From: Multivorans sp965232105
GTDB taxonomy: Bacteria; Acidobacteriota; Thermoanaerobaculia; Multivoradales; Multivoraceae
Direction: 5' to 3'
DNA length: 64,000 nt
Assembly (NCBI GenBank): GCA_965232105.1
Contig: OZ246956.1
Coordinates: 1,612,001-1,676,000 of the forward strand
Of the stretch, positions 50,668 through 59,627 are shown one piece after another. The stretch's first letter is position 1, and every line of letters starts with the position of its first letter. Below the pieces are notes generated by a model. It did no database searches. It was not told the DNA's origin and was given only the letters and a program-made list of their open reading frames with translations. Both the position numbers and the translations under genes were made by a program.

Positions 50668-52302
50668 ATGAGAGAACGATCGGCGAGCAGGGGAGCGAGG
50701 CTCTATCGGCGAGGCCGATGCGCCATACTGACGCTCAGGTTGTGCCTGGTTGGTTGCGCCGGGCCTGCTGCTGCGCTTCCCGGCCCCCAGCCGGCGGAGT
50801 TGTTCGCCTTCGAGCGGTACGACGTGGTCACCGGCGCCCGCGACCGCCAGACCGTCCTGACGGGGTTTCTTGCGGGAGGTTCAGTGGCGGACCTCGCGGT
50901 CGTGGATGGCGATGAGGACGATGGCCGCCGCTTGCGCATCTTCACGTTCACGGACGGAGATTGGTCGCCGGAACTCCAGACCACGCTACGTCGCGAGGCC
51001 TCGTTCGTCGACGTTGCCAACATCAATGGTCGGGACCGGCTGGTCGTCTACGGCGGCGGCCGGCTGACCTGGTTCGATCCCGAGTCGGCGACGGAGCGTG
51101 CCCTGGTCGCGGTCGCTGCCGACTTCGGCCTGCCGCGCGGAGACGAGATCCCCCATGTAGACATCACGCGGGACGTGAACGGCGACGGCCGCGACGACCT
51201 GGTCGTGCCCGGTGTCGATGGCTTCCGGGCGTTCATCCAGACGAGCGCCGGCGAGTTCGCGGATCCGGTGAAGATCGGCCGGTCCCCGGACTTGAGCCGG
51301 ATCTACGGAGCCGACGGATACCGGTACAACCCCTGGGGTGAAAGCCGTGTCCACGAGATGGACTACGACCAGGACGGACGCCAGGACCTGGTGTTCTGGA
51401 ACGAGGACCACTTCGCGGTTCATCACCAGGACGAAGAGGGGCTGTTTGCTCCGGTGGCCCAGACCTTCACGACCGAGGTCACGTTCGACTCCGACGACCT
51501 TTCCTCGCTCGCCATGGGAGGCATGACGGGGAGGGTGCTGCACTTGCTTGCGGATCTGAACGGCGACGGTGTCGGCGATCTCGTGGTCTTCTCGTTGGAA
51601 GGCGCGAGCATCTCGCGCAAGCGTTCAACCTACGAGGTGCATCTTGGCGCGCCAGCACCCGATGGCGGAACCTCGTTCGCGCGGGACGTCGACTTCGCCT
51701 TCCAGTCGGACGGCAGGATTCAGCTCGGTATGAACCGGCGCGACTTCGATGGCGATGGTGATCTTGACCTGATGTTCACGACGATCGATGTCGAGTATCT
51801 CGAGAGCAGCCTCTGGAAGAGACTCAAGGGGTTCATGGGCGATGACATCTGGCTGGATCTCGAGTTCTACTCCAACACGGTAGGCCTCCATTCCGACAGC
51901 CCCGACGCCGTCCGCAGAATGCAACTGGATGGCCACCCCAGCGTCAGAGAGGACGGGTGGCTGCCCCTGGACATGGTGCTTCGAGGGGCCACGCACGAGG
52001 AACGGAAGAAACAGAAGCGTCACCTGCGCGCGTTCAACACGACCTTGCTGATCGGGGACGTGACCGGCGACGGTCGCCCAGACCTGCTGATCGAGGAGAC
52101 CCACAGGCAACTGCTCGTCTTCGCCGGTGTGTCGGGACCGGACCTGTTCGCCCGGCAGCCTCAACGAGTGATGGTCGCGATCCCCAACGACGAGGAGTAC
52201 ACCTGGCTGGTGGACCTCAACCGGGACGGCGAGCAGGACATCCTCATGCATCATCCGTCCACGACGGAGCCCCATCGGGTGACGATGCTGGTCGCCCGCT
52301 GA
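50668..52302 (+). CDS. FG-GAP/VCBS repeat lipoprotein 1
   Basis: A 544-residue exported protein with a lipobox (CLVGCAG). At least six calcium-binding FG-GAP-type motifs are spread along it, of the form D-x-D/N-x-D-G-x-x-D-L/I: DVNGDGRDDLVV, DYDQDGRQDLVF, DLNGDGVGDLVV, DFDGDGDLDLMF, DVTGDGRPDLLI, DLNRDGEQDILM. This suggests a seven-bladed integrin-like propeller on the cell surface or in the periplasm. It is closely related along its whole length to the protein at 53048. It has a strong SD (GGAGGGAGAAGGAG) and a promoter overlapped by paired operators. Function is unknown; binding or adhesion is possible. Confidence 0.8.
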   Translation: MRERSASRGARLYRRGRCAILTLRLCLVGCAGPAAALPGPQPAELFAFERYDVVTGARDRQTVLTGFLAGGSVADLAVVDGDEDDGRRLRIFTFTDGDWSPELQTTLRREASFVDVANINGRDRLVVYGGGRLTWFDPESATERALVAVAADFGLPRGDEIPHVDITRDVNGDGRDDLVVPGVDGFRAFIQTSAGEFADPVKIGRSPDLSRIYGADGYRYNPWGESRVHEMDYDQDGRQDLVFWNEDHFAVHHQDEEGLFAPVAQTFTTEVTFDSDDLSSLAMGGMTGRVLHLLADLNGDGVGDLVVFSLEGASISRKRSTYEVHLGAPAPDGGTSFARDVDFAFQSDGRIQLGMNRRDFDGDGDLDLMFTTIDVEYLESSLWKRLKGFMGDDIWLDLEFYSNTVGLHSDSPDAVRRMQLDGHPSVREDGWLPLDMVLRGATHEERKKQKRHLRAFNTTLLIGDVTGDGRPDLLIEETHRQLLVFAGVSGPDLFARQPQRVMVAIPNDEEYTWLVDLNRDGEQDILMHHPSTTEPHRVTMLVAR

Positions 52303-52306
52303 GCTC

Positions 52307-52921
52307 CTAGTCCGGATTGCGATCTCGCAACCCGCGCAGGAGTGTCTGGGTGGTTTGCCGGATCAGCTCATCCACGTCGACATTCGGGTCGATCTGCCTC
52401 TCGATCAGCAAGGAAGCCAGACCGTGGACGGCGCTCCATGCGACGTAGGCCTGTGCCCGCGGGTCCCCTCCTTCGATCTCGCCGCGCTGCTGGTGGACCC
52501 GGATCACATCGACAAGGTTCTCGAGCAGGGCGCCGGCGGCCTTTCGCAGCTCCGGTTGATCCTGCCGGGCTAGCGCCTCCTTGCCGTACATCAGGCGATA
52601 GTGGGCCGGATGCTCCAGGGCGAAGCGCACGTACTGCTCGCCCATGCGCCGGAGTTGCTCGACGCTGGATGGAGAGGCGCCGGTGTCGCTGGCCCCCAGA
52701 CGCCGGTTGAGACGCTTGAACCCCGCGACCGCGACCGCGACCAGGAGCGCCGTCTTGTCGGGGAAGTGGCGGTAGGGCGCGCCCCGCGATACGCCGAGGC
52801 GGCTGCCGATCGCTCTCATCGTCACGCTGGCCGTGCCGCCCTCCGAGATCATCGCGGCGGCAACCTCGACCAGTGACGACCGAAGGTCTCCATGGTGGTA
52901 GGTGCGATCCCGTTCGGCCAT
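52307..52921 (-). CDS. TetR-family transcriptional regulator
   Basis: A 204-residue repressor-type protein. The N-terminal helix-turn-helix (residues about 29-53) reads ASVTMRAIGSRLGVSRGAPY followed by RHFPDK. The C-terminal ligand-binding part (YVRFALEHPAHYRLMYGKEAL, AYVAWSAVHGLASLLIE) resembles the WHG subgroup. It lies between two FG-GAP genes whose promoters share an identical operator pair. One pair is 59 bp upstream of its own start, so it probably represses both genes and perhaps itself. The ligand is unknown. Its stop is four bases from the stop of the FG-GAP gene to its left. Confidence 0.92.
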   Translation of the reverse strand: MAERDRTYHHGDLRSSLVEVAAAMISEGGTASVTMRAIGSRLGVSRGAPYRHFPDKTALLVAVAVAGFKRLNRRLGASDTGASPSSVEQLRRMGEQYVRFALEHPAHYRLMYGKEALARQDQPELRKAAGALLENLVDVIRVHQQRGEIEGGDPRAQAYVAWSAVHGLASLLIERQIDPNVDVDELIRQTTQTLLRGLRDRNPD

Positions 52922-52979
52922 GAGCGATTATGGCAAGAGCGGATCGAGTTCGCTGGGACCCGGTCTCTCCCGGCTGGGT

Positions 52980-53021
52980 GTTGACAGCGTCAACAAGGGT
53001 GTGTATGTTGACGTGGTCAAC
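52980..53021 (+). promoter_or_regulatory. Promoter with paired TetR-type operators upstream of FG-GAP gene 2
   Basis: GTTGAC-AGC-GTCAAC (52980-52994) and GTTGAC-GTG-GTCAAC (53007-53021) are 27 bp apart, exactly as at 50603-50644. The -35 box TTGACA (52981-52986) and -10 box TATGTT (53004-53009) have a 17-base spacer. It lies in the gap between the divergent TetR gene and FG-GAP gene 2, so it can also control the regulator. Confidence 0.82.
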
Positions 53022-53047
53022 ATGCCCCGACGTCAAGGAGAGCCACG

Positions 53048-54649
53048 ATGAAGAGACGATCGACAGTCCGCGACGGGAGCCGGTACCGGCCGACCCGGAT
53101 CAGCCTGCTGGCGGTGCGGGTGTGCCTGTCAGGGTGCATCATGCCGGTTGCCCTCCAGGCGAACTCCGAGCCACCCGCGGCGTTCGCTCCCGACCGCCAC
53201 GAGGTGGTCGTGGGCGTCGCGGAACGCCTGACCGTTCTGACGGGGTTCCTCACGGGCCGGCCCGTCGCGGACCTCGCCGCCGTGCACCTGGACAGTGACG
53301 GAGACCGCCGCCTGCGCGTTCTCTCGTTTGCCGACGGCGACTGGTCGACGGCAACCGAAGCCACGCTGCGCCCGGAAGTGTCCTTCGTTGACGTTGCGGG
53401 CATCGATGGCCGGGACCGGTTGATCGCCTACGGAGGCGGCCGGTTGACCTGGTTCGATCCGGAGTCGGCGACGGAACGGGATCTGGCTGCAGTGCGGTCC
53501 GACTTCAGCGCGTCCGAGAGGGGCGAAGTTCTTCACGTGGACATGACGCGCGATCTGAACGGAGACGGCCTCGACGACCTCGTGCTGGTGCATGGCCACG
53601 GTTTCCAGGTGCTGGTTCAGATGCCTGGCGGACGGTTCGCCGATCCGGTGACGGTCGGCCCAGCCAGCGGACTGGACCGGGTCTACGGTGCCGACGGCTA
53701 CAGGTACCGGCCCTGGGAGGAGGGTGGCCGGGTCCACGAGATGGACTACGACCTGGACGGGCGGACCGATCTGGTGTTCTGGAACCAGGACCACTTCGTG
53801 GTGCATCTCCAGGACGAGCAGGGTCTGTTCCCCGCGAAGGCCAGCACGACGTTCACGACCGCGATTCCCTTCGACTCCGACCAGATCGCCTCGCTCGCCG
53901 CGCCGGGGGGCATCCGCAGCCGGCGCATGGACCACATGCCGGAAGGAGAGAGCACGGGCAGGGTGCTGGACTCCCTGACCGACATGAACGGCGACGGAGT
54001 GGTCGACCTGATCGTCTTCTCGCTCAAGGGCTCGAGCCTGTGGAAGATGCACTCCTCGTACGAGGTGTATCTCGGCGCCCCCGGCCCCGGTGGGGGCGTG
54101 GAGTTCTCAACGGAGGCCGGCGCCTTGATCGAGTCACAGGGGATCATCGCCGGGGTCGACCGACACGACTTCGACGGTGACGGGCAGATCGACGTCATGC
54201 TGACGTCGTTCCACCCGACGGTCTTCTCGGCCATTCGCGTGCTCGTCATGTCGCTGCTGACCGGAGCCGGATCCTTCGACCTCGAGGTCTTCCGCATGGA
54301 GGACGGCCGCTACGGCGACCGCCCGAACGCGGTACGCGAGATCAGGCCCCGGACGCCCAGGAAGACCGGAGAGAAGGCTTTCTGGCCGGCCGTCCGGCTG
54401 GGGGACGTGAACGGTGACGGACTGTCAGACCTCGTCGTGGCGGGGAACCGCAAGAGGCTCGACATCCACTTCGGCGTACCAGGACCGGCCCTCTTGGCGA
54501 ACAAGCCTCAGCGGCTCATGATCCCGGTCCCCGAAGACGAGGAGTACACCTGGCTGGCCGACCTGAACCGGGACGGCAAGCAGGATGTACTGATGCACCA
54601 CGCGTCGACGGCGGCGCCTCATCGGCTGACCGTCCTGATGTCGCGGTAA
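53048..54649 (+). CDS. FG-GAP/VCBS repeat lipoprotein 2
   Basis: A 533-residue paralogue of the protein at 50668, colinear over its length. Both share blocks such as LTVLTGFL/RQTVLTGFL, DGRDRL-YGGGRLTWFDPESATER, VHEMDYD-DGR-DLVFWN and PNDEEYTWL/PEDEEYTWL. A lipobox (CLSGCI) is present. FG-GAP-type calcium loops include DLNGDGLDDLVL, DYDLDGRTDLVF, DMNGDGVVDLIV, DFDGDGQIDVML, DVNGDGLSDLVV and DLNRDGKQDVLM. The SD AAGGAG precedes ATG by eight bases. The gene pair plus the TetR gene looks like a local duplication in which the regulatory region was kept intact. Confidence 0.8.
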   Translation: MKRRSTVRDGSRYRPTRISLLAVRVCLSGCIMPVALQANSEPPAAFAPDRHEVVVGVAERLTVLTGFLTGRPVADLAAVHLDSDGDRRLRVLSFADGDWSTATEATLRPEVSFVDVAGIDGRDRLIAYGGGRLTWFDPESATERDLAAVRSDFSASERGEVLHVDMTRDLNGDGLDDLVLVHGHGFQVLVQMPGGRFADPVTVGPASGLDRVYGADGYRYRPWEEGGRVHEMDYDLDGRTDLVFWNQDHFVVHLQDEQGLFPAKASTTFTTAIPFDSDQIASLAAPGGIRSRRMDHMPEGESTGRVLDSLTDMNGDGVVDLIVFSLKGSSLWKMHSSYEVYLGAPGPGGGVEFSTEAGALIESQGIIAGVDRHDFDGDGQIDVMLTSFHPTVFSAIRVLVMSLLTGAGSFDLEVFRMEDGRYGDRPNAVREIRPRTPRKTGEKAFWPAVRLGDVNGDGLSDLVVAGNRKRLDIHFGVPGPALLANKPQRLMIPVPEDEEYTWLADLNRDGKQDVLMHHASTAAPHRLTVLMSR

Positions 54650-54652
54650 GAG

Positions 54653-54745
54653 GACTGGGTGTGCCCGGAAAGACCGTGAGCGCCCGGAAGACTGGGTGCG
54701 CCGGCCTTCTGGCCGGCATGCGGCGCGAAGCGCCGGCCTCGGGCG
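54653..54745 (+). repeat. Palindromic intergenic repeat, short form with a partial second copy (copy 9)
   Basis: A partial unit (GACTGGGTGTGCCCGG) starts at 54653. A full short form starts at 54689: GACTGGGTGCGCCGGCC-TTCT-GGCCGGC, then GCGGCGC-GAA-GCGCCGGCC. It fills the gap between convergent genes. Confidence 0.85.
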
Positions 54746-54753
54746 TTCTGTAG

Positions 54754-57096
54754 CTACCGCTGGAACAGCCGCGTGACCTTGACGATCAGGGCGCTGTTGT
54801 TGAGCCCCGGGAAGCCCTGCGTCAGCGTGTCGCGCTGCTCGTTGTAGACGACGAACAGCTCGCTGCCGGGCCGGTACTCCCAGCGCAGCCGCACGTTCGC
54901 CGCCAGTCCCCGGCTCTCGGACTCGTACTGGAACAGGGCGCTCACGAACATGCGCGGGGTTATCGTGTACACCGCGCGAAGGTCGACGAGTTCCACGTCG
55001 AAGTCGCCCTCCGGTAGCTCCACGCGGTTGAACGAGATGGTGGGTTCGAGCAGGAACTGCGAGGTCAGATTCACGCGCCCCCAGCCCCAGCCGAAGGACG
55101 TCTTGCGGCCGCTGTAGAAGTTGCCGTACTCGAGGACGAACTGGCCCGAGAGCCGCCGCTGCGGGCCCAGTTGCAACTCGGCCTCCACGTAGTCGAAGTC
55201 GTAGCCGCCGACGCCGAGGGTGATGTCCGAGGCGATGGGGAAAGGAAACGGGAGGAACTCGTAGGCTCGCACGACCTTCAGTTCGAGCTCGTCGCCGCTG
55301 TGGAACTCGATGCCGAACTCGCCCTCGGCCTCCCGCGTCTCGACCATGCCGGCGCCGTTCTCGATGTAGGCCATCGAGCCGGTCCAGGAGTACTTGCGCA
55401 CCAGCTTGCTGTCGGCTGGTCGAGGGCTGAACCGGAAGTCGCCGTAGGAACGGCGCATGTCGTGGCGGCGCACGAATCCGATGCCGGGGTTGAAGTGGCT
55501 GCCAACCCGCAGGCGCTCGAGTCGGACGCCGTAGCGGTCGCCGTTGTAGTCCATCCGCAGGCGATAGCTGGCGTCGTCGTCCTCAAGTCCGGGTGTGCTC
55601 GTCTCCGCCCAGTAGGTGTTGAAGGTGAGGTCGTCGAAGAAGGCGAACGTCCCGTCGACGCCGTAGGCCTCGTTGCGTCCTGCGCCGCTTTGGTCGATCG
55701 AGCGGCGCGTGTAGATGACGCCGACGCTGCTCCGGCGCAGGATGTCCCGCTTGAGTCGCATCACGCCGAAGTTCGTCGCGATTGCACCGGAAAGCGGTTC
55801 GTCGTCCGACTGGATGTTCAGCATCCCGAGCGTGTAGCGGCCCGCCCGTCCGGTCAGCCGGGCGCCGCCCTCGATGGGTACCACGCGTCCCTGGTGCAGG
55901 CCGATGCGCCGGCTGTAGAACAGGGACGGCGTGTCGAAGCCCCCGCCGAATCCGCCGCCACCGGCCCCTCCGAAGCCGAAGGTTCCCTGGTTCTCGAGGA
56001 AGAAGTCGCGCTTCTCGGGGAAGAAGAGGCTGAAGCGCGTCAGGTCGACCTGCTGCTGGTCGGCTTCGACCTGGGCGAAGTCCGTGTTGTAGGTGAAGTC
56101 GGCCGTGAGGTTCTGGCTGAGTCCGTACTTGATGTCGACGCCGAGATCGGCGCTCACCTCGTTCGAGATTTCCGGGTTGGCCAGGCGGTCGCTCTCCATG
56201 TCGGCGACCAGGTAGGGCTTGATCTCGATGTTTCTCGAAGCCGGTGGGGCTTCCAGTCCAACCAGGGGTCCGGCCAGCGACATCTGCATGATGCCCATCG
56301 TGCCCAGTGCCACCGGGATGCGGTTCAGGGTCGAACTCTCGTTCTTCCACTGCGTGTAGCGCTGGAAGTTCACGCCCCAGATCTGCGCTCGGCCGGGGCG
56401 ATACCGGAGCGATCTGAACGGGATCGCGGCTTCAGCCGTCCAACCGCCCTCGAACCTGCCCGTTCGGAGATCCCAGACCGGGTTCCAGTCCATGTTCATC
56501 TGGCTCTCGTCGGTGATCTGGGCGTCGAAGCGGCCGCCCGAGGCGTAGACGGTGAAGACGGCGGCGTTGCGACCGTCATGGAACGTGTCGAGGGCGATAT
56601 CGAAGTAGTCGTCCTGGCTGTACGAGTCTCGCCGCATGTCGTTCGCCGCGATCCGGTCGGGGTCCTGCCAGCAGCGGATCGACACGAAGACAGTTGTTTC
56701 GTCGAAGGTGACCCAGACGTCGGTCCTGTCGGTGGCCGGTTCTCCCGGCCGGGGTTCGACCTGAAGGAAGTCCGAAATCGGGGGCACGGTGTCGTAGAGG
56801 ACCTCGTCGAGCCGGCCGTCGATCTGGAGCGGCGTGGCGAGGCGCACGGCTCGGACCGTGGCCTTGCCTGAGTCGTCCCGGCTCACCACGGCCGGCGGCA
56901 CGGGAGGCGGCGGACCGTCGAAGGTGGAGGGAACGTCCAGCGGCTCCTCCACGGGTGCAGGTGAGCCGGGGGGAGGCGAGTCGGTTGCCGGGCCTTGCGC
57001 CCAGGCTTGAACCGGCAGCAGGCAGGCGGCCAGCAGGCAGGCCGTCGCGCACCCGCGGCCGCTGGCGCGGAGTGTCTTGAGACAGATCAAGGACAT
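54754..57096 (-). CDS. DUF5916 outer-membrane barrel protein with N-terminal CBM9-like domain
   Basis: A 780-residue exported protein with a signal peptide (CATACLLAACLLPVQAWAQ). A Pro-rich linker leads to a carbohydrate-binding family 9-like domain (ATPLQIDGRLDEVLYDTVPPISDFLQ to about 290, with the DTFHDGRNAAVFTVYASG block). The rest is a long beta-strand region ending in VTRLFQR, matching DUF5916 proteins. These are probably outer-membrane barrels with a ligand-binding head. A Gly/Phe-rich loop (FGFGGAGGGGFGG) follows FFPEKRDFFLENQG. Function is unknown; a role in uptake or sensing of a glycan or other polymer is possible. Confidence 0.8.
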   Translation of the reverse strand: MSLICLKTLRASGRGCATACLLAACLLPVQAWAQGPATDSPPPGSPAPVEEPLDVPSTFDGPPPPVPPAVVSRDDSGKATVRAVRLATPLQIDGRLDEVLYDTVPPISDFLQVEPRPGEPATDRTDVWVTFDETTVFVSIRCWQDPDRIAANDMRRDSYSQDDYFDIALDTFHDGRNAAVFTVYASGGRFDAQITDESQMNMDWNPVWDLRTGRFEGGWTAEAAIPFRSLRYRPGRAQIWGVNFQRYTQWKNESSTLNRIPVALGTMGIMQMSLAGPLVGLEAPPASRNIEIKPYLVADMESDRLANPEISNEVSADLGVDIKYGLSQNLTADFTYNTDFAQVEADQQQVDLTRFSLFFPEKRDFFLENQGTFGFGGAGGGGFGGGFDTPSLFYSRRIGLHQGRVVPIEGGARLTGRAGRYTLGMLNIQSDDEPLSGAIATNFGVMRLKRDILRRSSVGVIYTRRSIDQSGAGRNEAYGVDGTFAFFDDLTFNTYWAETSTPGLEDDDASYRLRMDYNGDRYGVRLERLRVGSHFNPGIGFVRRHDMRRSYGDFRFSPRPADSKLVRKYSWTGSMAYIENGAGMVETREAEGEFGIEFHSGDELELKVVRAYEFLPFPFPIASDITLGVGGYDFDYVEAELQLGPQRRLSGQFVLEYGNFYSGRKTSFGWGWGRVNLTSQFLLEPTISFNRVELPEGDFDVELVDLRAVYTITPRMFVSALFQYESESRGLAANVRLRWEYRPGSELFVVYNEQRDTLTQGFPGLNNSALIVKVTRLFQR

Positions 57097-57183
57097 GCTG
57101 TTCGTTGGCTACGAATCTGTTGGGCCGAAGTTCTCGGCGGAAATCTCGGCCTCCGGAACGCGGGGCAGCGTATCCGGCTCTAG

Positions 57184-59553
57184 CTAGCTGATCCGGTTCT
57201 CGCCCGCGTTCTCGTCCTGGTGCAGGGTCACCGGCCAGCCGGGGAACTGCTCGGTACCAGCACCGTCGGCCGTGCTCAGGAAGCGGAACGCCTCGATCCG
57301 GTAGGTCTTCGCCTCGGGGTCGATCGTCACGAGGCCGAAGCCACTGCTCTTCTGGTGTGCCCGCTCGTAGGGATCGCGCGCGGTGCCGACTTCGGGGTTG
57401 CCGATCGCGTAGACGTAGACCCGGTTCCCCAATGGATCGCGGAACTCCCCCGTGTGCGCGAGGCCATGGCGAGGCCGGTTCCGGTGAGGCGTTCCGACCT
57501 CGTCCGGGCGCCACCAGCGCGGATAGCCGGCGCTGATCGCGGGCGTGCAGAAGGCCCAGCACCCGTCGCGCTGTGCATCGGCGCCGTACTGGACGAGGGA
57601 CGGCAGGTGCTGGTCGCCGCAGACGTGCAGGCACTTCGCTCTTTTAAGAATGCGGAGGAGCCGGTTGCGCGGAGTCTGCGGCCAGCCGCCGCAGTCGAGG
57701 TCGGCAATCAGGTAGTCGTCGTAGCCGCCGTGGTGCGTGGCGACGCCCGCGAACACGGTCTGGCTGAGCAGCACCTTCATCGTGTGGCCGCGCCAGTCGC
57801 CGGCCCACTGCTCAAGGAACTCCTCCTGGCGCTCGCCGAGCAGGGCGAGGCCGGGCTGGTCAAGAGCCGACGTGTCGACATCCTCGTCCAGCACGTGGTC
57901 CGCCCTCCCCGCGCCCGTGTCCACATGTTCCGGGCCGCTCTTGAACTGCCGGTCGGCGAGGATCGCGAAGCCGACGCCGCCGTAGACCATGTCGCCGTAG
58001 TAGACGCTGATGTCCTGCTCGACCGGCGCCGCGTCGAACGGGTCGGGGTGGTGCGAGGCGTTCGTCCGGTGGACCGCGTTGACCATCCGCGCCGGCTCCC
58101 GGTAGCCGCCGAGTGACGAGGTGCCCTGGCCGGTGTTCATCGCCTTGCCGCTCTCGCCCCAGATGTTGCCCTGGAACACGTCGTGGTCGTCCGGAATGCA
58201 GAGCGTCGGCCGGTCGCGCATCGCCTCCCGGAACGCCCAGCCGAACTCGTAGTACTTGCGCAGGTAGTTGAGGATCGCCGGTCCGGCCGGCTCGCGGATC
58301 AGGCCGTAGCCGCCGTGGTTCTCGTAGAGCTGGTCCCCGGAGAAGAAGAGCAGGTCGGGATCCCGCGCCAGGACGTGATCGGCGACCGGGGCGTAAGGAA
58401 ACGAGTAGTCGTTCTGGCAGGTGAGCCCCGCCAGCCGCAGCGGCCGCCCGGTCGGGTTCGCGCGGATCGTGCCCCGCCATTCGAGCGCCGTCTCGCCGCC
58501 GTCCGTGTGCTGTTCCCGGTAGACGAGCCGGAACGGCGTGGTCTCTCGCTCGTTCCAGTTGGGGAGACGGAACGTCGCCGTCCAGGCGTCCGGGTCGAGT
58601 TCGGCGAAGCCGTGCGACCGCCACTCCCGGTCCTGCTGCGTCAACAACTCGACCCGTCTGTCGTCGGCCTCGCCGAGCGGGGGCAGCAGCGCCGTCATCT
58701 TGACGACGAACCCCTCGTCGGAGCGGGTGTCGCTCATCGAGTACATCGACCACAGGATCGGTCCGAACCGCCGATCCTGGTCCACCTCGAAGGCGTCTCC
58801 GTCTGCCGTCCACTCGCTGAACCGGTAGCGGGCGCCCTCGCCCTTCGGGATCTCCCGGTCGAAGTTGGAGACGATGGCGACGTTGCCGGCGATGTCGGCG
58901 GCGGGCAGGCGGTGTTCGATGCGTCCAAGTTCGTCGCCATCGGCGTTTCGCGCCGTCAGCGTGAGTTCGCAATCCTCGCCTTCCGTCCGTCCTTCGAGTG
59001 CCAGCCCGACGCCATCCGAAGCGACCGACGTCCCGCCTCGGACTCCCGCATTCTCTTCGCCCAGCACCAGCCGGCCGTCAACCAGCCCGGCATCGACCCC
59101 CACGCCGCGCGCAAAGCAGTTGCTTCGATGGTCATCGATCAGGTTCCGGACACCGATCCGAAACCCTGCGCCCCCGTCGCGCTCCCCGGCCTCCACCCGC
59201 CCGCAGCGCACCGACATCCGAAACCGCCCCTGCTCGCCCGTCAACCGATGCGTGATCAGGTGCACGTTCCGGTCGCCACCCGAGGTCTGCACCTCGGCCG
59301 CCCCATCTACGATCCGCCAGTCCTCCATCGGATTGGCCCAGAACGACTCCCCGAGCCACGCCCGGTCATGGGTCCTGTGCCACCGATCGACGCGGGTGCC
59401 GGGGACCACACTTGGCTCCTGTTGCGCTGCCCCAGCCCGCCCGATCCGCTTGGGCAGGGATACGACCGCTGCCAGTAGTCCAAGGAGACCTCGCCGGCTC
59501 AACCCCGTCTTCGTTGAAGACTCTGTTTCGCTCTGGCCCTGCGGGACGCCCAT
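57184..59553 (-). CDS. Alkaline phosphatase D (PhoD)-like metallophosphatase, Tat-exported
   Basis: A 789-residue exported phosphatase. A Tat signal is present (SRRGLLGLLAAVVSLPKR). An N-terminal region of about 350 residues is beta-rich and unlike PhoD. The PhoD-type metallophosphatase follows, with FFSGDQLYENHGG, the metal-site PDDHDVFQGNIWGE and the later HVCGDQHLPSLVQYG. The enzyme should release phosphate from esters or diesters outside the cytoplasm, or act on other ester substrates. Start candidates are ATG 59553 and 59589; the shorter is preferred because its n-region length is normal. A cys-free active site and the long N-terminal extension set it apart from classical PhoD. Confidence 0.8.
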   Translation of the reverse strand: MGVPQGQSETESSTKTGLSRRGLLGLLAAVVSLPKRIGRAGAAQQEPSVVPGTRVDRWHRTHDRAWLGESFWANPMEDWRIVDGAAEVQTSGGDRNVHLITHRLTGEQGRFRMSVRCGRVEAGERDGGAGFRIGVRNLIDDHRSNCFARGVGVDAGLVDGRLVLGEENAGVRGGTSVASDGVGLALEGRTEGEDCELTLTARNADGDELGRIEHRLPAADIAGNVAIVSNFDREIPKGEGARYRFSEWTADGDAFEVDQDRRFGPILWSMYSMSDTRSDEGFVVKMTALLPPLGEADDRRVELLTQQDREWRSHGFAELDPDAWTATFRLPNWNERETTPFRLVYREQHTDGGETALEWRGTIRANPTGRPLRLAGLTCQNDYSFPYAPVADHVLARDPDLLFFSGDQLYENHGGYGLIREPAGPAILNYLRKYYEFGWAFREAMRDRPTLCIPDDHDVFQGNIWGESGKAMNTGQGTSSLGGYREPARMVNAVHRTNASHHPDPFDAAPVEQDISVYYGDMVYGGVGFAILADRQFKSGPEHVDTGAGRADHVLDEDVDTSALDQPGLALLGERQEEFLEQWAGDWRGHTMKVLLSQTVFAGVATHHGGYDDYLIADLDCGGWPQTPRNRLLRILKRAKCLHVCGDQHLPSLVQYGADAQRDGCWAFCTPAISAGYPRWWRPDEVGTPHRNRPRHGLAHTGEFRDPLGNRVYVYAIGNPEVGTARDPYERAHQKSSGFGLVTIDPEAKTYRIEAFRFLSTADGAGTEQFPGWPVTLHQDENAGENRIS

Positions 59554-59603
59554 CGCCTCAGTATCCCACTTGTCCACCGAGGGCGGCACGCGCAGCGCTT
59601 CTC

Positions 59604-59622
59604 ATGTTTTCCGTAGTAACAT
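59604..59622. promoter_or_regulatory. Inverted repeat upstream of brnT, candidate autoregulatory operator
   Basis: ATGTT and AACAT flank nine bases, ending five bases before the GTG start of brnT. BrnA-type antitoxins are known to repress their own operon, so this is a reasonable binding site. Confidence 0.4.
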
Positions 59623-59627
59623 AAATT

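Noticed and set aside
54516..54719. Short leftward frame at the end of FG-GAP gene 2
   Set aside because: It consists of antisense FG-GAP sequence and repeat copy 9 translated; no independent support.
55171..56871. A 566-codon frame antisense to the DUF5916 gene
   Set aside because: Same reason: the opposite strand encodes a complete exported protein with signal peptide and terminal Phe-Gln-Arg strand.
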